Shown here: piece by piece, positions 17,125-26,146 of the stretch
How positions within the stretch are numbered: position 1 is the stretch's first letter
Layout: each line of letters opens with the position of its first letter
Source of the DNA: an uncultured Flavobacteriaceae bacterium
GTDB lineage: Bacteria; Bacteroidota; Bacteroidia; Flavobacteriales; Flavobacteriaceae
Assembly (NCBI GenBank): GCA_947500525.1
Contig: CANMSH010000001.1
Span: forward strand, 124,001 to 188,000
Length of the DNA stretch: 64,000 nt
Reading direction: 5' to 3'
The notes under the pieces: model-generated
Told to the model about the DNA's origin: nothing
The model's database searches: none
Seen by the model: the letters and a program-made list of their open reading frames with translations, nothing else
Made by a program: the position numbers and the translations under genes

Positions 17125-17155
17125 TAAGTTTGAATTTTTTTCGAATATACTTAAA

Positions 17156-17938
17156 ATGATTTTACAACATAAAGGAATCAATCTTTTTTATACCGACACG
17201 GGTAAAGGTCCAACTATTGTGCTATTGCATGGCTTTCTGGAAAGCACAACTATGTGGGCTCCTTTAGTACCGCACTTCTCTCAAAGAAATCGTGTTATCT
17301 GTATTGATTTACTCGGACATGGGCAAACAGCATGTTTAGGATATGTACACACCATGGAAGAAATGGCAGATGCCGTTGCTACCATATTACACCATTTAAA
17401 AATTAGACGATCAATTTTTATAGGACATTCTATGGGAGGTTACGTAGCACTTGCTTTCGCGGAAGCGTATCCAGATGCTATTAAAGGACTTTGTTTACTC
17501 AACTCTACTGCTAGAGGAGATTCTAATGAAAAACGAAATAACAGAGATAAGGCCATCAAAATCGTAAAACAAAATCATAAAAGTTTTATACGAATTGCCA
17601 TCGCCGATTTATTCAGACCTAAAAACAGAAGTATTTTTTCTAAAGAATTAAGAGAGATTAAAAAAGAAGCCCTAAAAACACCTTTACAAGGTATTATTGC
17701 TGCCCTCGAAGGCATGAAAATTCGAAAAGATCGTGAGGTATTATTACATTTTTCTCCCTACAAAAAGATGATGATTTTAGGTAAAAAAGATCCTGTTTTA
17801 GCCTATCCTAAAATACTTGATCAGGTTGCAAACACAGAGGTGTCAGTTGTTGAATTGCCTGATGGACATATGAGTCATATCGAAAACTTTAAGGAAACCT
17901 TAGATGCCCTTAAATCATTTGTTAAAAGTTGTAATTAA
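17156..17938 (+). CDS. Alpha/beta hydrolase
   Basis: 260 residues from the ATG at 17156. The open frame continues upstream into the antisense of brnQ, but the homologous part begins at MILQHKGINLFYTDTG. Visible elements are the oxyanion motif LLHGFLES, nucleophile elbow GHSMGGYVA (Ser92), and a late His in GHMSHIENF; the acidic residue is probably Asp in LGKKDPVL. It belongs to the esterase/haloperoxidase-like group; the substrate cannot be told. Transcribed divergently from brnQ, with a 31-bp gap. Confidence 0.9.
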   Translation: MILQHKGINLFYTDTGKGPTIVLLHGFLESTTMWAPLVPHFSQRNRVICIDLLGHGQTACLGYVHTMEEMADAVATILHHLKIRRSIFIGHSMGGYVALAFAEAYPDAIKGLCLLNSTARGDSNEKRNNRDKAIKIVKQNHKSFIRIAIADLFRPKNRSIFSKELREIKKEALKTPLQGIIAALEGMKIRKDREVLLHFSPYKKMMILGKKDPVLAYPKILDQVANTEVSVVELPDGHMSHIENFKETLDALKSFVKSCN

Positions 17939-17981
17939 ACCCTACTTTTAACGTCAATTTATCCAATAAATAAAAAACACA

Positions 17982-19106
17982 ATGAGAAAGGTTATCACAT
18001 TTCTTTTTTTAGTTACTCTTTTAGCATGTTGTACAACGAAAGAAGACAAAATTTTCTCACTTGAAGGTACTATCACTCCTGGCAGCGTTGACTATCTTAT
18101 TTTACAACAAGAAACTGACATTGAGCGTAAAATATCAAAGACGATTGACACTATAAAAGTTGACGTTAACGGAAAGTTTAATGCTCACTATAAAGAGACT
18201 CCATATCTATATACGCTTGTAGTTAGCAATAAAAAAAAGATTCCCTTAGCAATAAATGCTGATCAAAACCTCATAGTAAATATTGAAAATACTGATCAAA
18301 ATTTCACTAGCCTCATTGAGGGATCAGAAGACACTTCAGAATTACTAAAATATGAAAAGTTCCGTATAAAATCTCTCAATAGATTAGTGGTGTCTGTGCG
18401 AGATAGAATTAAAGAATTGAAGAAATCAGACATTTCTGATACAGAAAAAATTGCTGAATTAGGTCAATTAGAATTATCAAATTATGACAAGCATTTAGAT
18501 GAATTAAATACGTTTATCAAGAATGAAATGAATACAACTATTGGTTTATACGCTACTTCTCTTCGCTGGAAAGGCGCTAAAAATTTGGTTTTTTTCGATT
18601 CATTAACCGCTGCATTCGAAGCCAAGCATTCAAATCTCGAAATTTCAAAAAAAATACGAGAAAAGGTAACTCGCTTACAGCAAACGGAAATTGGGGGAAC
18701 AGCCGTCAATATTCAATTGCCATCAATGAACGATTCTAAACTAGAATTATATTCTCTAAATTCTAAGTTTGTATTAATTGATTTTTGGGCGAGCTGGTGC
18801 GGTCCATGTCGTAGAGAGAGTTCCAGTTTAAATAAAATGTATGCGAAGTATACTAGAACCGATTTTGACATTTATGGTGTTTCCTTAGATGACAAAAGAG
18901 AAAAATGGATAGATGCTATTGAAAAAGACAATCGTACTTGGACAAATGTTTCGTCATTAGAACGTTTTAAAACACCTGCCGCATATGACTATGCAGTCAC
19001 TGCTTTACCTGATAATTATTTAATTGATCAAAATAAAAAGATTCTTGCTAAGAACATTCACGGAGAAGAACTTGAAACATTACTAAATAATTTATTGACT
19101 AAATAG
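17982..19106 (+). CDS. TlpA-like thiol-disulfide lipoprotein
   Basis: 374 residues. Lipobox at the N-terminus (LLACC), so anchored in an envelope membrane facing the periplasm. Residues 25-130 form the N-terminal domain typical of Bacteroidota TlpA-like proteins (DUF4369-like; FSLEGTITPGSVDYLILQQ), a helical linker follows, and the C-terminal thioredoxin domain has the active site WASWCGPCRRE (Cys273, Cys276) and cis-Pro in VTALPDNYLID. It should reduce or exchange disulfides of exported proteins. A second TlpA-like lipoprotein lies at 50556-51791. Confidence 0.9.
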   Translation: MRKVITFLFLVTLLACCTTKEDKIFSLEGTITPGSVDYLILQQETDIERKISKTIDTIKVDVNGKFNAHYKETPYLYTLVVSNKKKIPLAINADQNLIVNIENTDQNFTSLIEGSEDTSELLKYEKFRIKSLNRLVVSVRDRIKELKKSDISDTEKIAELGQLELSNYDKHLDELNTFIKNEMNTTIGLYATSLRWKGAKNLVFFDSLTAAFEAKHSNLEISKKIREKVTRLQQTEIGGTAVNIQLPSMNDSKLELYSLNSKFVLIDFWASWCGPCRRESSSLNKMYAKYTRTDFDIYGVSLDDKREKWIDAIEKDNRTWTNVSSLERFKTPAAYDYAVTALPDNYLIDQNKKILAKNIHGEELETLLNNLLTK

Positions 19107-19179
19107 TATTGTTTTTAGTATTCACTGGGTATTAAAAATATCTTAGGTTAAATTGTTTCTTTCGGTAAAGAACAATCGT

Positions 19180-20235
19180 TTACTCCTTATTTGAGTTTAA
19201 CGAATTCCAACCCTGAGCGGTTAATTCAATTTTTTGATTCGCACGAGTTACTAAATGCATCCCTTCATTTTGGTCAGTCATGTGCCCTATGATAGATAAA
19301 TGCGGATTGGCTTTTATTTTCGGATAATCAGAAGGATCAATAGTAAATAACAATTCATAATCTTCACCTCCGCTCAAAGCGACCATAGTGCTGTCAATAT
19401 TAAACTCTTCACAAGTAGAAATAACTTGTTGATCTAAGGGTATTTTATCTTCGTATAAATTACAACCAACCTTGCTCTGTTGACAAATATGAATAATTTC
19501 TGAAGATAAACCATCGCTAATATCAATCATAGCTGTTGGTTTTACTTCGAGGTCTTTTAAAAGGCGTGGAATATCTACTCTGGCTTCTGGTTTTAATTGT
19601 CTCTCTACTAAATACGTATAATTATCTAAATCGGGTTGTGCATTAGGATTTGCTTGAAAAACTTGCTTCTCACGTTCTAGCACTTGTAAACCTAAATACG
19701 CAGCTCCCAAATCTCCTGTAGTTACTAATAAGTCTCCTGATTTAGCACCATTTCGGTACACAATATCTTCCTCATTTGCTTCACCCAAAGCGGTAATACT
19801 AATTAATAACCCTTTCGTTGAGGATGTTGTATCACCACCAATGAGATCCACGGCATATGTCTTGCAAGCTAAATGAATCCCAGCATATAATTCTTCAATG
19901 GCCTCCAATGGAAAACGGTTTGAGACTGCAATTGAAACTGTAATTTGAGTTGCATTACCATTCATTGCGTAAACATCAGATAAATTTACCATAACAGCTT
20001 TATACCCTAAATGTTTTAATGGCACATATGATAAATCAAAATGTACACCTTCTACCAATAAATCAGTAGAAACCAATACTTGTTTTTTATCAAAATTTAA
20101 GACAGCAGCATCATCACCAACTCCCTTGACTGATGAGTCGTGTTTTAAGTTTATCGAATTAGTTAAATGTTGAATGAGACCAAATTCACCCAATTCGGCA
20201 AGTGAAGTCCTCTCTTCGTTTTTATCTTTTAACAT
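19180..20235 (-). CDS. thiL: Thiamine-monophosphate kinase
   Basis: 351 residues. It phosphorylates thiamine monophosphate to the active cofactor TPP. The N-terminal GDDAAVL (Asp41, Asp42) binds Mg-ATP, followed by VSTDLLVEGVHFD, AVMVNLSDVYAMNG, DLIGGDTTSS and later ISDGLSSEI and LSGGEDYELLF, the full set of ThiL motifs. It stands alone between two plus-strand units. With the TPP-riboswitch receptor at 59-61 kb and the PnuC-type transporter at 62-63 kb it completes a path from imported thiamine compounds to TPP. Confidence 0.94.
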   Translation of the reverse strand: MLKDKNEERTSLAELGEFGLIQHLTNSINLKHDSSVKGVGDDAAVLNFDKKQVLVSTDLLVEGVHFDLSYVPLKHLGYKAVMVNLSDVYAMNGNATQITVSIAVSNRFPLEAIEELYAGIHLACKTYAVDLIGGDTTSSTKGLLISITALGEANEEDIVYRNGAKSGDLLVTTGDLGAAYLGLQVLEREKQVFQANPNAQPDLDNYTYLVERQLKPEARVDIPRLLKDLEVKPTAMIDISDGLSSEIIHICQQSKVGCNLYEDKIPLDQQVISTCEEFNIDSTMVALSGGEDYELLFTIDPSDYPKIKANPHLSIIGHMTDQNEGMHLVTRANQKIELTAQGWNSLNSNKE

Positions 20236-20309
20236 GTGAAAATTTGAATTACCAATTGTAAATATGCATCAATAAATTAATACCAATAACAAGTGCTTTA
20301 AATCAATTG

Positions 20310-20317
20310 CAAAATTA
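20310..20317 (-). promoter_or_regulatory. -7 element TAATTTTG upstream of thiL
   Basis: Minus strand TAATTTTG matches the Bacteroidota -7 consensus, 75 bases upstream of the thiL start at 20235. No TPP riboswitch features are visible in this 240-bp gap. Confidence 0.3.
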
Positions 20318-20475
20318 CGAAAGCTGAGAGATTAATAATTACAAATGACGAACATAATTAAATTAACTAATGTAAATCTTAATTCTTGGGTAATTATTAT
20401 ACCTTGGTAAGAAATAAATCGTTTATTTTGTAGTAATACATGGTTTTTAAAAGAACACATAAAATCTTAAATATA

Positions 20476-21837
20476 ATGACTTACATAAAAAAATCACTAC
20501 TCTTTCTTACGTTTATCTCTTTTAGTTTCTTCATACTGAATTGTAGCTCTTCAGACGATACGTCAGGGCCAATGGAAATGATGGAAACAGAAGCTGATGG
20601 TGATACTGATGGTGTTAGTGATATAAACGACAATTGTGCAACAGTCTCTAATGCGAATCAAGCAGACGTAGACGGTGATGGTATGGGAGATGTTTGTGAC
20701 ACTGTATTTAATTTTAGTACCCAACCTTGTTCTGGAGGATTGGCTGGTTCTTTTCCATGCAATGATTATGATTTACTCTTGCATATTCCGCTCTCAGTTT
20801 TTAATGCTACATCAGCGAACGATTCTTGGGGATGGACCGATCCCACTACGAGTAAAGAGTATGCCTTAATAGCTTTAAATAATGGTGTTGCTTTCGTCGA
20901 TGTAACCAACCCTAATGAGGCCATCTATTTAGGTAAATTACCTACTGCAACGGTCTCTAGTTCATGGAGAGACGTTAAAGTCTATAATAATTATGCTTTT
21001 GTTGTTAGTGAAGCATCCAACCACGGTATGCAAATATTTGATTTAACTCGATTACGATCAGTAACAAACCCACCAGTTAATTTTAATGCAGATACTGAAT
21101 ATACAAATTTTGGTAGCGCGCATAATATTGTAATCAATGAAGATTCTGGATATGCGTATGCTGTTGGAACGACGCGTAGCGGACCTTTTAAAGGAGGACC
21201 ACTATTCATAAATATTCAAGATCCTATGAACCCTATTGATGAAGGAGGTTACGGCCAAGACGCATATAGTCATGATGCACAGACTGTTATTTATAATGGT
21301 CCTGACACAGATTATACAGGTAAAGAAATTCTAATTGGAAGTAACGAAAATGAAATTGCCATTGTTGATGTTACTGATAAAGCCAATCCTTCAAGAATTT
21401 CAACAATTTCTTACAGCAATGTAGGATATACCCATCAAGGATGGTTTACAGAAGACCAGCAATTCTTTATCTTAGGTGATGAACTCGATGAAAGCAATTT
21501 AGGATTTAATACGCGTAGTCTTGTTTTTGATTTTTCTGATTTAGATAACCCTTCTTTTAAAATGCAATACTCAGGACCAACCTCAGCTATAGATCATAAT
21601 GGTTATGTAAAAGGAAATACATTTTATTTAGCCAATTATACAGCCGGTATGAGAACTATCGATATATCAAATATCGCAGGAGGTGTTATGACCGAAATTG
21701 GCTTTTTCGATACTTTTATTCCTAATAATAGTGCAGCTTTTAGCGGTGTTTGGAATGTCTATCCTTATTTTCCAAGTGGGAATATTGTTATTAGTGACAT
21801 AAATGGTGGTTTATTTATTGTAAAAAAAAGTAGTTAA
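20476..21837 (+). CDS. Choice-of-anchor B / LVIVD-repeat lipoprotein
   Basis: 453 residues from the ATG at 20476, which starts a lipoprotein signal (FFILNCSSSDD). Residues about 35-75 contain a thrombospondin type 3-like calcium-binding stretch (DTDGVSDINDNCA, DVDGDGMGDVCD). The rest consists of repeats of the LVIVD type (ALNNGVAFVDVTNPNEAIYLGKLP, NYAFVVSEASNHGMQIFDLTR, ILIGSNENEIAIVDVTDKANPSRIS), expected to fold as a beta-propeller. This matches the surface proteins named choice-of-anchor B family. Function unknown, probably adhesion or ligand binding on the cell surface. The next gene starts 5 bp after its stop, so both are co-expressed. Confidence 0.88.
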   Translation: MTYIKKSLLFLTFISFSFFILNCSSSDDTSGPMEMMETEADGDTDGVSDINDNCATVSNANQADVDGDGMGDVCDTVFNFSTQPCSGGLAGSFPCNDYDLLLHIPLSVFNATSANDSWGWTDPTTSKEYALIALNNGVAFVDVTNPNEAIYLGKLPTATVSSSWRDVKVYNNYAFVVSEASNHGMQIFDLTRLRSVTNPPVNFNADTEYTNFGSAHNIVINEDSGYAYAVGTTRSGPFKGGPLFINIQDPMNPIDEGGYGQDAYSHDAQTVIYNGPDTDYTGKEILIGSNENEIAIVDVTDKANPSRISTISYSNVGYTHQGWFTEDQQFFILGDELDESNLGFNTRSLVFDFSDLDNPSFKMQYSGPTSAIDHNGYVKGNTFYLANYTAGMRTIDISNIAGGVMTEIGFFDTFIPNNSAAFSGVWNVYPYFPSGNIVISDINGGLFIVKKSS

Positions 21838-21842
21838 TAAAA

Positions 21843-23183
21843 GTGATTTATTTTAAGAAATATCTTCCTATTTTATTTCTTGTTCTATGCTGTATTGGAT
21901 GCGTGGATAGTGATACAAATATTGAGGTCGTTACGTTAACAGGAGAGATCGAATGGCAAAGGACATATGGAGGTTCTAATGATGACATTGCTCAAGGAAT
22001 TATAGAAACGAATGATGGAGGTTACGCAATTATTGGACACACCAAAAGTATTGATGGAGATATTACCGATAAATCTGTTGAAGAAAATGATTTTTGGGTA
22101 TTGAAACTAACCGCTGAAGGTAATGTCGAATGGCAACGAACTTATGGAGGTAGTGGTGACGATCAAGGAAGAGCCATTATTCAAACGGTTGATGGTGGAT
22201 ACGCAATTACAGGGCCTAGTAAAAGTGCTGACGGTGATGGTTCTAATAATGAAGGGCAACATGATCATTGGATACTAAAACTAGACAGTCAAGGAACTAT
22301 ACTATGGGAACGTTCTTTTGGATTTGCGGGTCATGATCATAGTCGATCAATCATTCAAACTGAGGATGGAGGTTTTTTTATTGGTGGATATTTAGATGTC
22401 GATGCCTCCAACGGACTAGGAAATGAAACAGTCTCAACAAAACATGGAGTTGGTGAATTTTGGGCACAAAAATTAGATGCCAACGGTAATTTACAATGGC
22501 GTCGCTATTTCGGAGGCGCTAATAATGATAGAATATTTCAAGTATTGCAAGCCCATGACGGTAATTATTTATTGGTAGGTGTATCTGAAAGTACAGACTT
22601 TGATATTACTGATAGCAATGGAAGCTATGATTTTTGGGTAATTAAAATTGATACTAAAGGTGACATGATTTGGGAAAAATCTTATGGTGGTTCCGGTATT
22701 GACCAAGGTCATGCTGCGGTTAGAACAACTGATGGCAACTATATAGTTGTGGGTGCCGCCATTAGTAATGACGGTGACGTTTCTAATAATAAAGGAAACT
22801 CAGATACTTGGGTTATTAAGATTGACGACAACGGCACTTTACTTTGGGAAAAAACCTTCGGGGGATCAGGGTTCGATGCTGCATTTGCCATAAGCCAAGG
22901 TTCCGGTATTTTTAGTTCTTACGTAATTGCCGGGAATTCTAAAAGTACCGACGGAGACACTTCTAAGAATAACGGAGAAAATGATTTCTGGGTGATTAAA
23001 ATAGATAACAATGGGAAGTTACTATTTGAAAAATCTTTAGGTGGCTCAGGATTAGATTTCGCGAATGGTGTTATAGAGACAAGAGATCAGAAAATTGTTG
23101 TCGTTGGAGAAACTGAAAGTGCTGATGTGGATATTACACTGAACCATGGTAAAAAAGATATTTGGATCGCGAAAATAAAATAA
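21843..23183 (+). CDS. Surface lipoprotein with seven propeller-like repeats
   Basis: 446 residues with a GTG start at 21843, the only start that keeps the lipoprotein signal (FLVLCCIGC). The mature part consists of about seven repeats of some 57 residues, each with W-[QE]-[RK]-[TS]-[YF]-GG-[SA]-x-x-D near its start, then a DGGY/DGNY turn and an end such as DFWVLKL or DFWVIKI. Seven similar blades imply a closed beta-propeller. Many Asp-Gly turns may bind calcium. Tightly linked (5 bp) to the LVIVD-repeat lipoprotein. Function unknown. Confidence 0.85.
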   Translation: MIYFKKYLPILFLVLCCIGCVDSDTNIEVVTLTGEIEWQRTYGGSNDDIAQGIIETNDGGYAIIGHTKSIDGDITDKSVEENDFWVLKLTAEGNVEWQRTYGGSGDDQGRAIIQTVDGGYAITGPSKSADGDGSNNEGQHDHWILKLDSQGTILWERSFGFAGHDHSRSIIQTEDGGFFIGGYLDVDASNGLGNETVSTKHGVGEFWAQKLDANGNLQWRRYFGGANNDRIFQVLQAHDGNYLLVGVSESTDFDITDSNGSYDFWVIKIDTKGDMIWEKSYGGSGIDQGHAAVRTTDGNYIVVGAAISNDGDVSNNKGNSDTWVIKIDDNGTLLWEKTFGGSGFDAAFAISQGSGIFSSYVIAGNSKSTDGDTSKNNGENDFWVIKIDNNGKLLFEKSLGGSGLDFANGVIETRDQKIVVVGETESADVDITLNHGKKDIWIAKIK

Positions 23184-23238
23184 CCATCTCTTTAAATATA
23201 GGCTGTTTTAATATTGAAAAATGAATTAAATTGCACGT

Positions 23239-24129
23239 ATGATGCATTCTATTCTCGACAATGCTTTTAAAAAAGCCATACCCATCTCAATCAATTGTGA
23301 CACGAAACTAATTTTATTTAGTGATGTGCATAAAGGCGACAACAGTTACGCTGATGATTTTGCTCATAATATGGAAATTTACACGCATGCCATTCATCAA
23401 TATTATGATGAAGGGTTCACCTATATTGAATTAGGAGACGGCATCGAATTATGGGAAAATGACTCTTTTGAACCCATTTATAAAGCTCATAAAAATGTTT
23501 TTGAGCTTCTCAAATTATTTCATCAAAAAAATAGATTATACATTCTGTGGGGAAATCACGATATGATTTTTAGAGACCCTTTAGCTGTAGAGCGTATGGT
23601 CTATAAATTTATTACACCCAAGAAAATTAAGGAAAAAGAACAACTTTTTGATCTAAAATTTTATGAAAGTATCTTATTAGAAATAGAAAATACGGATAAA
23701 AAAATCTTTTTAATTCATGGACATCAAGCCGATTGGTTGAACTATAAATTTTGGAAAGTAAGTCGTTTTTTTGTGCGTTATTTTTGGATGCCTCTTCAAA
23801 AATGGTTCAATGTAAAGGATCCTACAAGTCCTGCTAAGAACTATAAAAACTTGATTAAAGTTGAGCGGAAGCTTAAAGATTGGATGCATAAAAACAACAA
23901 TCAAATGGTCATCGCTGGTCATACGCATCGACCTCGGTTTCCTGAGCCGGGAGATTTACCCTATTTTAATGATGGTAGTTGTGTACACCCAAATTCTATT
24001 ATCGGATTAGAAATTAAAGACCTCGAAATATCGCTTGTTAAATGGCACACAAGTATTGATTCTAAAGATCAAAATAAAATCACAAAAACGGTCTTAGAAG
24101 GACCCAAAAGTTTGGATCTCTATCTATAA
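23239..24129 (+). CDS. Metallophosphoesterase (LpxH-like fold)
   Basis: 296 residues, no signal peptide. Calcineurin-type metal motifs are in order: LFSDVHKGD, ELGDGIELWE, LWGNHDM, IHGHQAD and AGHTHRPRF. The overall order resembles UDP-2,3-diacylglucosamine hydrolases but the sequence around DVHKGDNSYADDF differs from LpxH, so a general phosphoesterase is the safer call. The stop codon abuts the stop of the DjlA-like gene on the other strand with no gap. Confidence 0.88.
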   Translation: MMHSILDNAFKKAIPISINCDTKLILFSDVHKGDNSYADDFAHNMEIYTHAIHQYYDEGFTYIELGDGIELWENDSFEPIYKAHKNVFELLKLFHQKNRLYILWGNHDMIFRDPLAVERMVYKFITPKKIKEKEQLFDLKFYESILLEIENTDKKIFLIHGHQADWLNYKFWKVSRFFVRYFWMPLQKWFNVKDPTSPAKNYKNLIKVERKLKDWMHKNNNQMVIAGHTHRPRFPEPGDLPYFNDGSCVHPNSIIGLEIKDLEISLVKWHTSIDSKDQNKITKTVLEGPKSLDLYL

Positions 24130-24894
24130 TTAAAGTCCACGTTCTTTTTGAATTTGTTCGTATGCCTTTTGTATTTTTCTAAATTTATCTTCAGCACCTT
24201 TTTGATACTCTTCTCCAAGATGACGAATTTTATCTGGGTGATGTTTTTTAACCATTTTTCTATACGCTTTTTTCACTTCTTCGTCTGTTGCATCTTTGGT
24301 AATTTCTAATATCTTATAAGAGTTAATGGTTGTATTCTTTGTATAAAACATTGCCTTTATAGACTCGAAATCTCTGTTGCTAATATACAAGTAGACTGAC
24401 ATTTTACGAATAGATTCAATTTCTTTTGCTCCAACGAGTCCGTCTGATTTCGCAATACCAAACAAAAAATGTAGCAATTGCAATCGGGCGGCATGATCCA
24501 TATGCTGACGAATTTGAATACAAACTTGTCTCGCAGAAATATCGTTTTTCTTTATAATACCACTGAACAATTTAAAAGCTTTATTTGCTCTAGAGGCACC
24601 AAACATATTTACAAAACTTTGACGCACAAAGTCTAACTCTCGTCTATCTACATTACCATCGGCTTTAATTACTATTGCCGCTAGAATTAATAAACTCACT
24701 TCAAAATCTCCAGATTTTGTTATTGTTGTTCGTGATCTCGAATTCCCTTGAGGTATTTTTTGTTGATATCCTTTGATATCTCCCTCTGAAAAACCATCAA
24801 TAAAACTCCCAACAACGAATCCTAAAATTCCGCCTATTGGTCCTCCGAAAGACCATCCTAGACTTGCACCTAACCATTTTGCAAAATTTGCCAT
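24130..24894 (-). CDS. djlA: TerB-DnaJ co-chaperone (DjlA-like)
   Basis: 254 residues. A glycine-rich hydrophobic N-terminus (about 5-33, LGASLGWSFGGPIGGILGFVVGS) may contact the membrane. Residues about 60-165 form a TerB-like helical domain, and the C-terminal 65 residues are a J domain with the HPD tripeptide (YRKMVKKHHPDKIRH) that stimulates DnaK. The same order is found in DjlA proteins. The gene is divergent from bacilliredoxin with a 92-bp shared promoter region and convergent with the phosphoesterase. Confidence 0.88.
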   Translation of the reverse strand: MANFAKWLGASLGWSFGGPIGGILGFVVGSFIDGFSEGDIKGYQQKIPQGNSRSRTTITKSGDFEVSLLILAAIVIKADGNVDRRELDFVRQSFVNMFGASRANKAFKLFSGIIKKNDISARQVCIQIRQHMDHAARLQLLHFLFGIAKSDGLVGAKEIESIRKMSVYLYISNRDFESIKAMFYTKNTTINSYKILEITKDATDEEVKKAYRKMVKKHHPDKIRHLGEEYQKGAEDKFRKIQKAYEQIQKERGL

Positions 24895-24920
24895 AAACTC
24901 TTATCTATTCTAATAAAATC

Positions 24921-24955
24921 CAAATATACATTTATTGTAATTATATGTATCTTTG
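24921..24955. promoter_or_regulatory. Back-to-back -7 elements for djlA and bacilliredoxin
   Basis: Minus strand TATATTTG (24928-24921) points to djlA, and plus strand TATCTTTG (24948-24955) points to the bacilliredoxin gene at 24987. Both fit TAnnTTTG. Their arrangement suggests two divergent promoters only about 20 bp apart. Confidence 0.45.
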
Positions 24956-24986
24956 TCGTCTAATTTGTTACGTAAAAAATATAAAT

Positions 24987-25397
24987 ATGTATCCAGAAGA
25001 AATAGTAAAACCAATGAAAGCGGAGCTTGTAAATGCTGGTTTTCAAGAATTATATACAGCAACAGACGTTGATAATATTTTAGGTCAAAGTGGAACCACT
25101 TTAGTAATGGTAAATTCTGTTTGCGGATGTGCAGCAGGTACTGCGAGACCAGGAACAATCATGTCTTTACAAGGTGATAAGAAACCTTCAAATCTTACAA
25201 CTGTTTTTGCAGGAGTAGATAGAGAAGCGGTTGATAAGGCACGGGAGCATATGATTCCGTTCCCTCCTTCTTCTCCAGCTGTAGCCCTTTTTAAAGATGG
25301 AGAACTCGTTCATATGTTAGAACGTCATCATATTGAAGGAAGAACAGCCGAAATGATTGCAGAAAATTTATCAGAAGCTTATCAAGAGTTCTGTTAA
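24987..25397 (+). CDS. Bacilliredoxin (BrxA/BrxB family)
   Basis: 136 residues from the ATG at 24987 (MYPEEIVKPMKAELVNAGF), the usual start in this family; upstream frame is promoter sequence. The active site is Cys-Gly-Cys (VNSVCGCAAGTARPG), as in YphP/YqiW proteins. In Bacillus these remove bacillithiol from thiolated proteins; Bacteroidota members are known by sequence, and whether this organism makes bacillithiol is not visible here. Followed by a terminator. Confidence 0.93.
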   Translation: MYPEEIVKPMKAELVNAGFQELYTATDVDNILGQSGTTLVMVNSVCGCAAGTARPGTIMSLQGDKKPSNLTTVFAGVDREAVDKAREHMIPFPPSSPAVALFKDGELVHMLERHHIEGRTAEMIAENLSEAYQEFC

Positions 25398-25420
25398 ATA
25401 GTATGAGATAATTAACTGAT

Positions 25421-25451
25421 AAAATCCTCTAACTATTTTAGAGGATTTTTT
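25421..25451 (+). terminator. Intrinsic terminator after bacilliredoxin
   Basis: Stem AAATCCTCTAA / TTAGAGGATTT with a short loop and a run of six T. It lies 24 bases after the stop and just before the HD hydrolase gene. Confidence 0.85.
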
Positions 25452-25461
25452 ATTTTGCAAT

Positions 25462-26121
25462 ATGAATGAATCCATACTTATTGAAAACACTATTGCCTTC
25501 GTAAAAGAGACCTTGAAAGGAGCCGAAGGTGGTCATGATTGGTTTCATATACATAGGGTCTATTTAAATGCACAGCTCATTTCGAAAAACGAAGATGTGG
25601 ATGATTTAATCATAGCATTGGGTGCCCTCTTACATGATATTGCTGATGCTAAATTCTATGACGGAGACGAAACTGTTGGACCTAAAAAAGCGGCTGCATT
25701 TTTACTCTCTCAAAATGTAGATAGTTCAGTAATTGAACATGTTGTGAAAATTATAGAACATATTTCTTTTAAAAATAGTCTTTCATTAGAGGGCGAAAAA
25801 TTTACATCTAAAGAATTAGAAGTGATTCAGGATGCCGATCGTTTAGATGCTATTGGAGCTATTGGAATTGCAAGGTGTTTCAACTATGGAGGATTTAAAA
25901 ATAGAGAAATTTATAATCCTGAAATTGTTCCAAATTTGAATATGTCAAAAGAGGAATATAAAAGTTCTACATCTCCCACAATAAACCATTTTTATGAAAA
26001 ATTGCTACTATTAAAGGATAAAATGAATACCAAAACTGGTCTCAAAATAGCTTCTGAAAGACATAAATTTATGAAAAACTATCTTGATCAATTTTATGCA
26101 GAATGGAATGGTGAAAAATAA
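25462..26121 (+). CDS. HD-domain phosphohydrolase (YedJ-like)
   Basis: 219 residues. HD-superfamily metal motifs are visible: HDWFHIHRV (about 25-33), LLHDIADAKF with the His-Asp pair (about 57-58), IIEHISF and QDADRLDAIGAIG. The tail (GLKIASERHKFMKNYLDQFYAEW) is typical of the YedJ/YpgQ branch, some of which hydrolyse nucleoside triphosphates; the substrate here is unknown. It starts right behind the terminator of the preceding gene. Confidence 0.9.
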   Translation: MNESILIENTIAFVKETLKGAEGGHDWFHIHRVYLNAQLISKNEDVDDLIIALGALLHDIADAKFYDGDETVGPKKAAAFLLSQNVDSSVIEHVVKIIEHISFKNSLSLEGEKFTSKELEVIQDADRLDAIGAIGIARCFNYGGFKNREIYNPEIVPNLNMSKEEYKSSTSPTINHFYEKLLLLKDKMNTKTGLKIASERHKFMKNYLDQFYAEWNGEK

Positions 26122-26146
26122 GTAACTTTATTTACTCAAATATGTT

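Noticed and set aside
16928..17155. In-frame upstream extension of the alpha/beta hydrolase gene (76 extra residues)
   Set aside because: It runs antisense through the start of brnQ and shows no hydrolase-like sequence; the family N-terminus begins at the ATG at 17156.
20236..20475. Possible TPP riboswitch upstream of thiL
   Set aside because: None of the CTGAGA, ACC..GAACCTG or GGTAATGC blocks is present.
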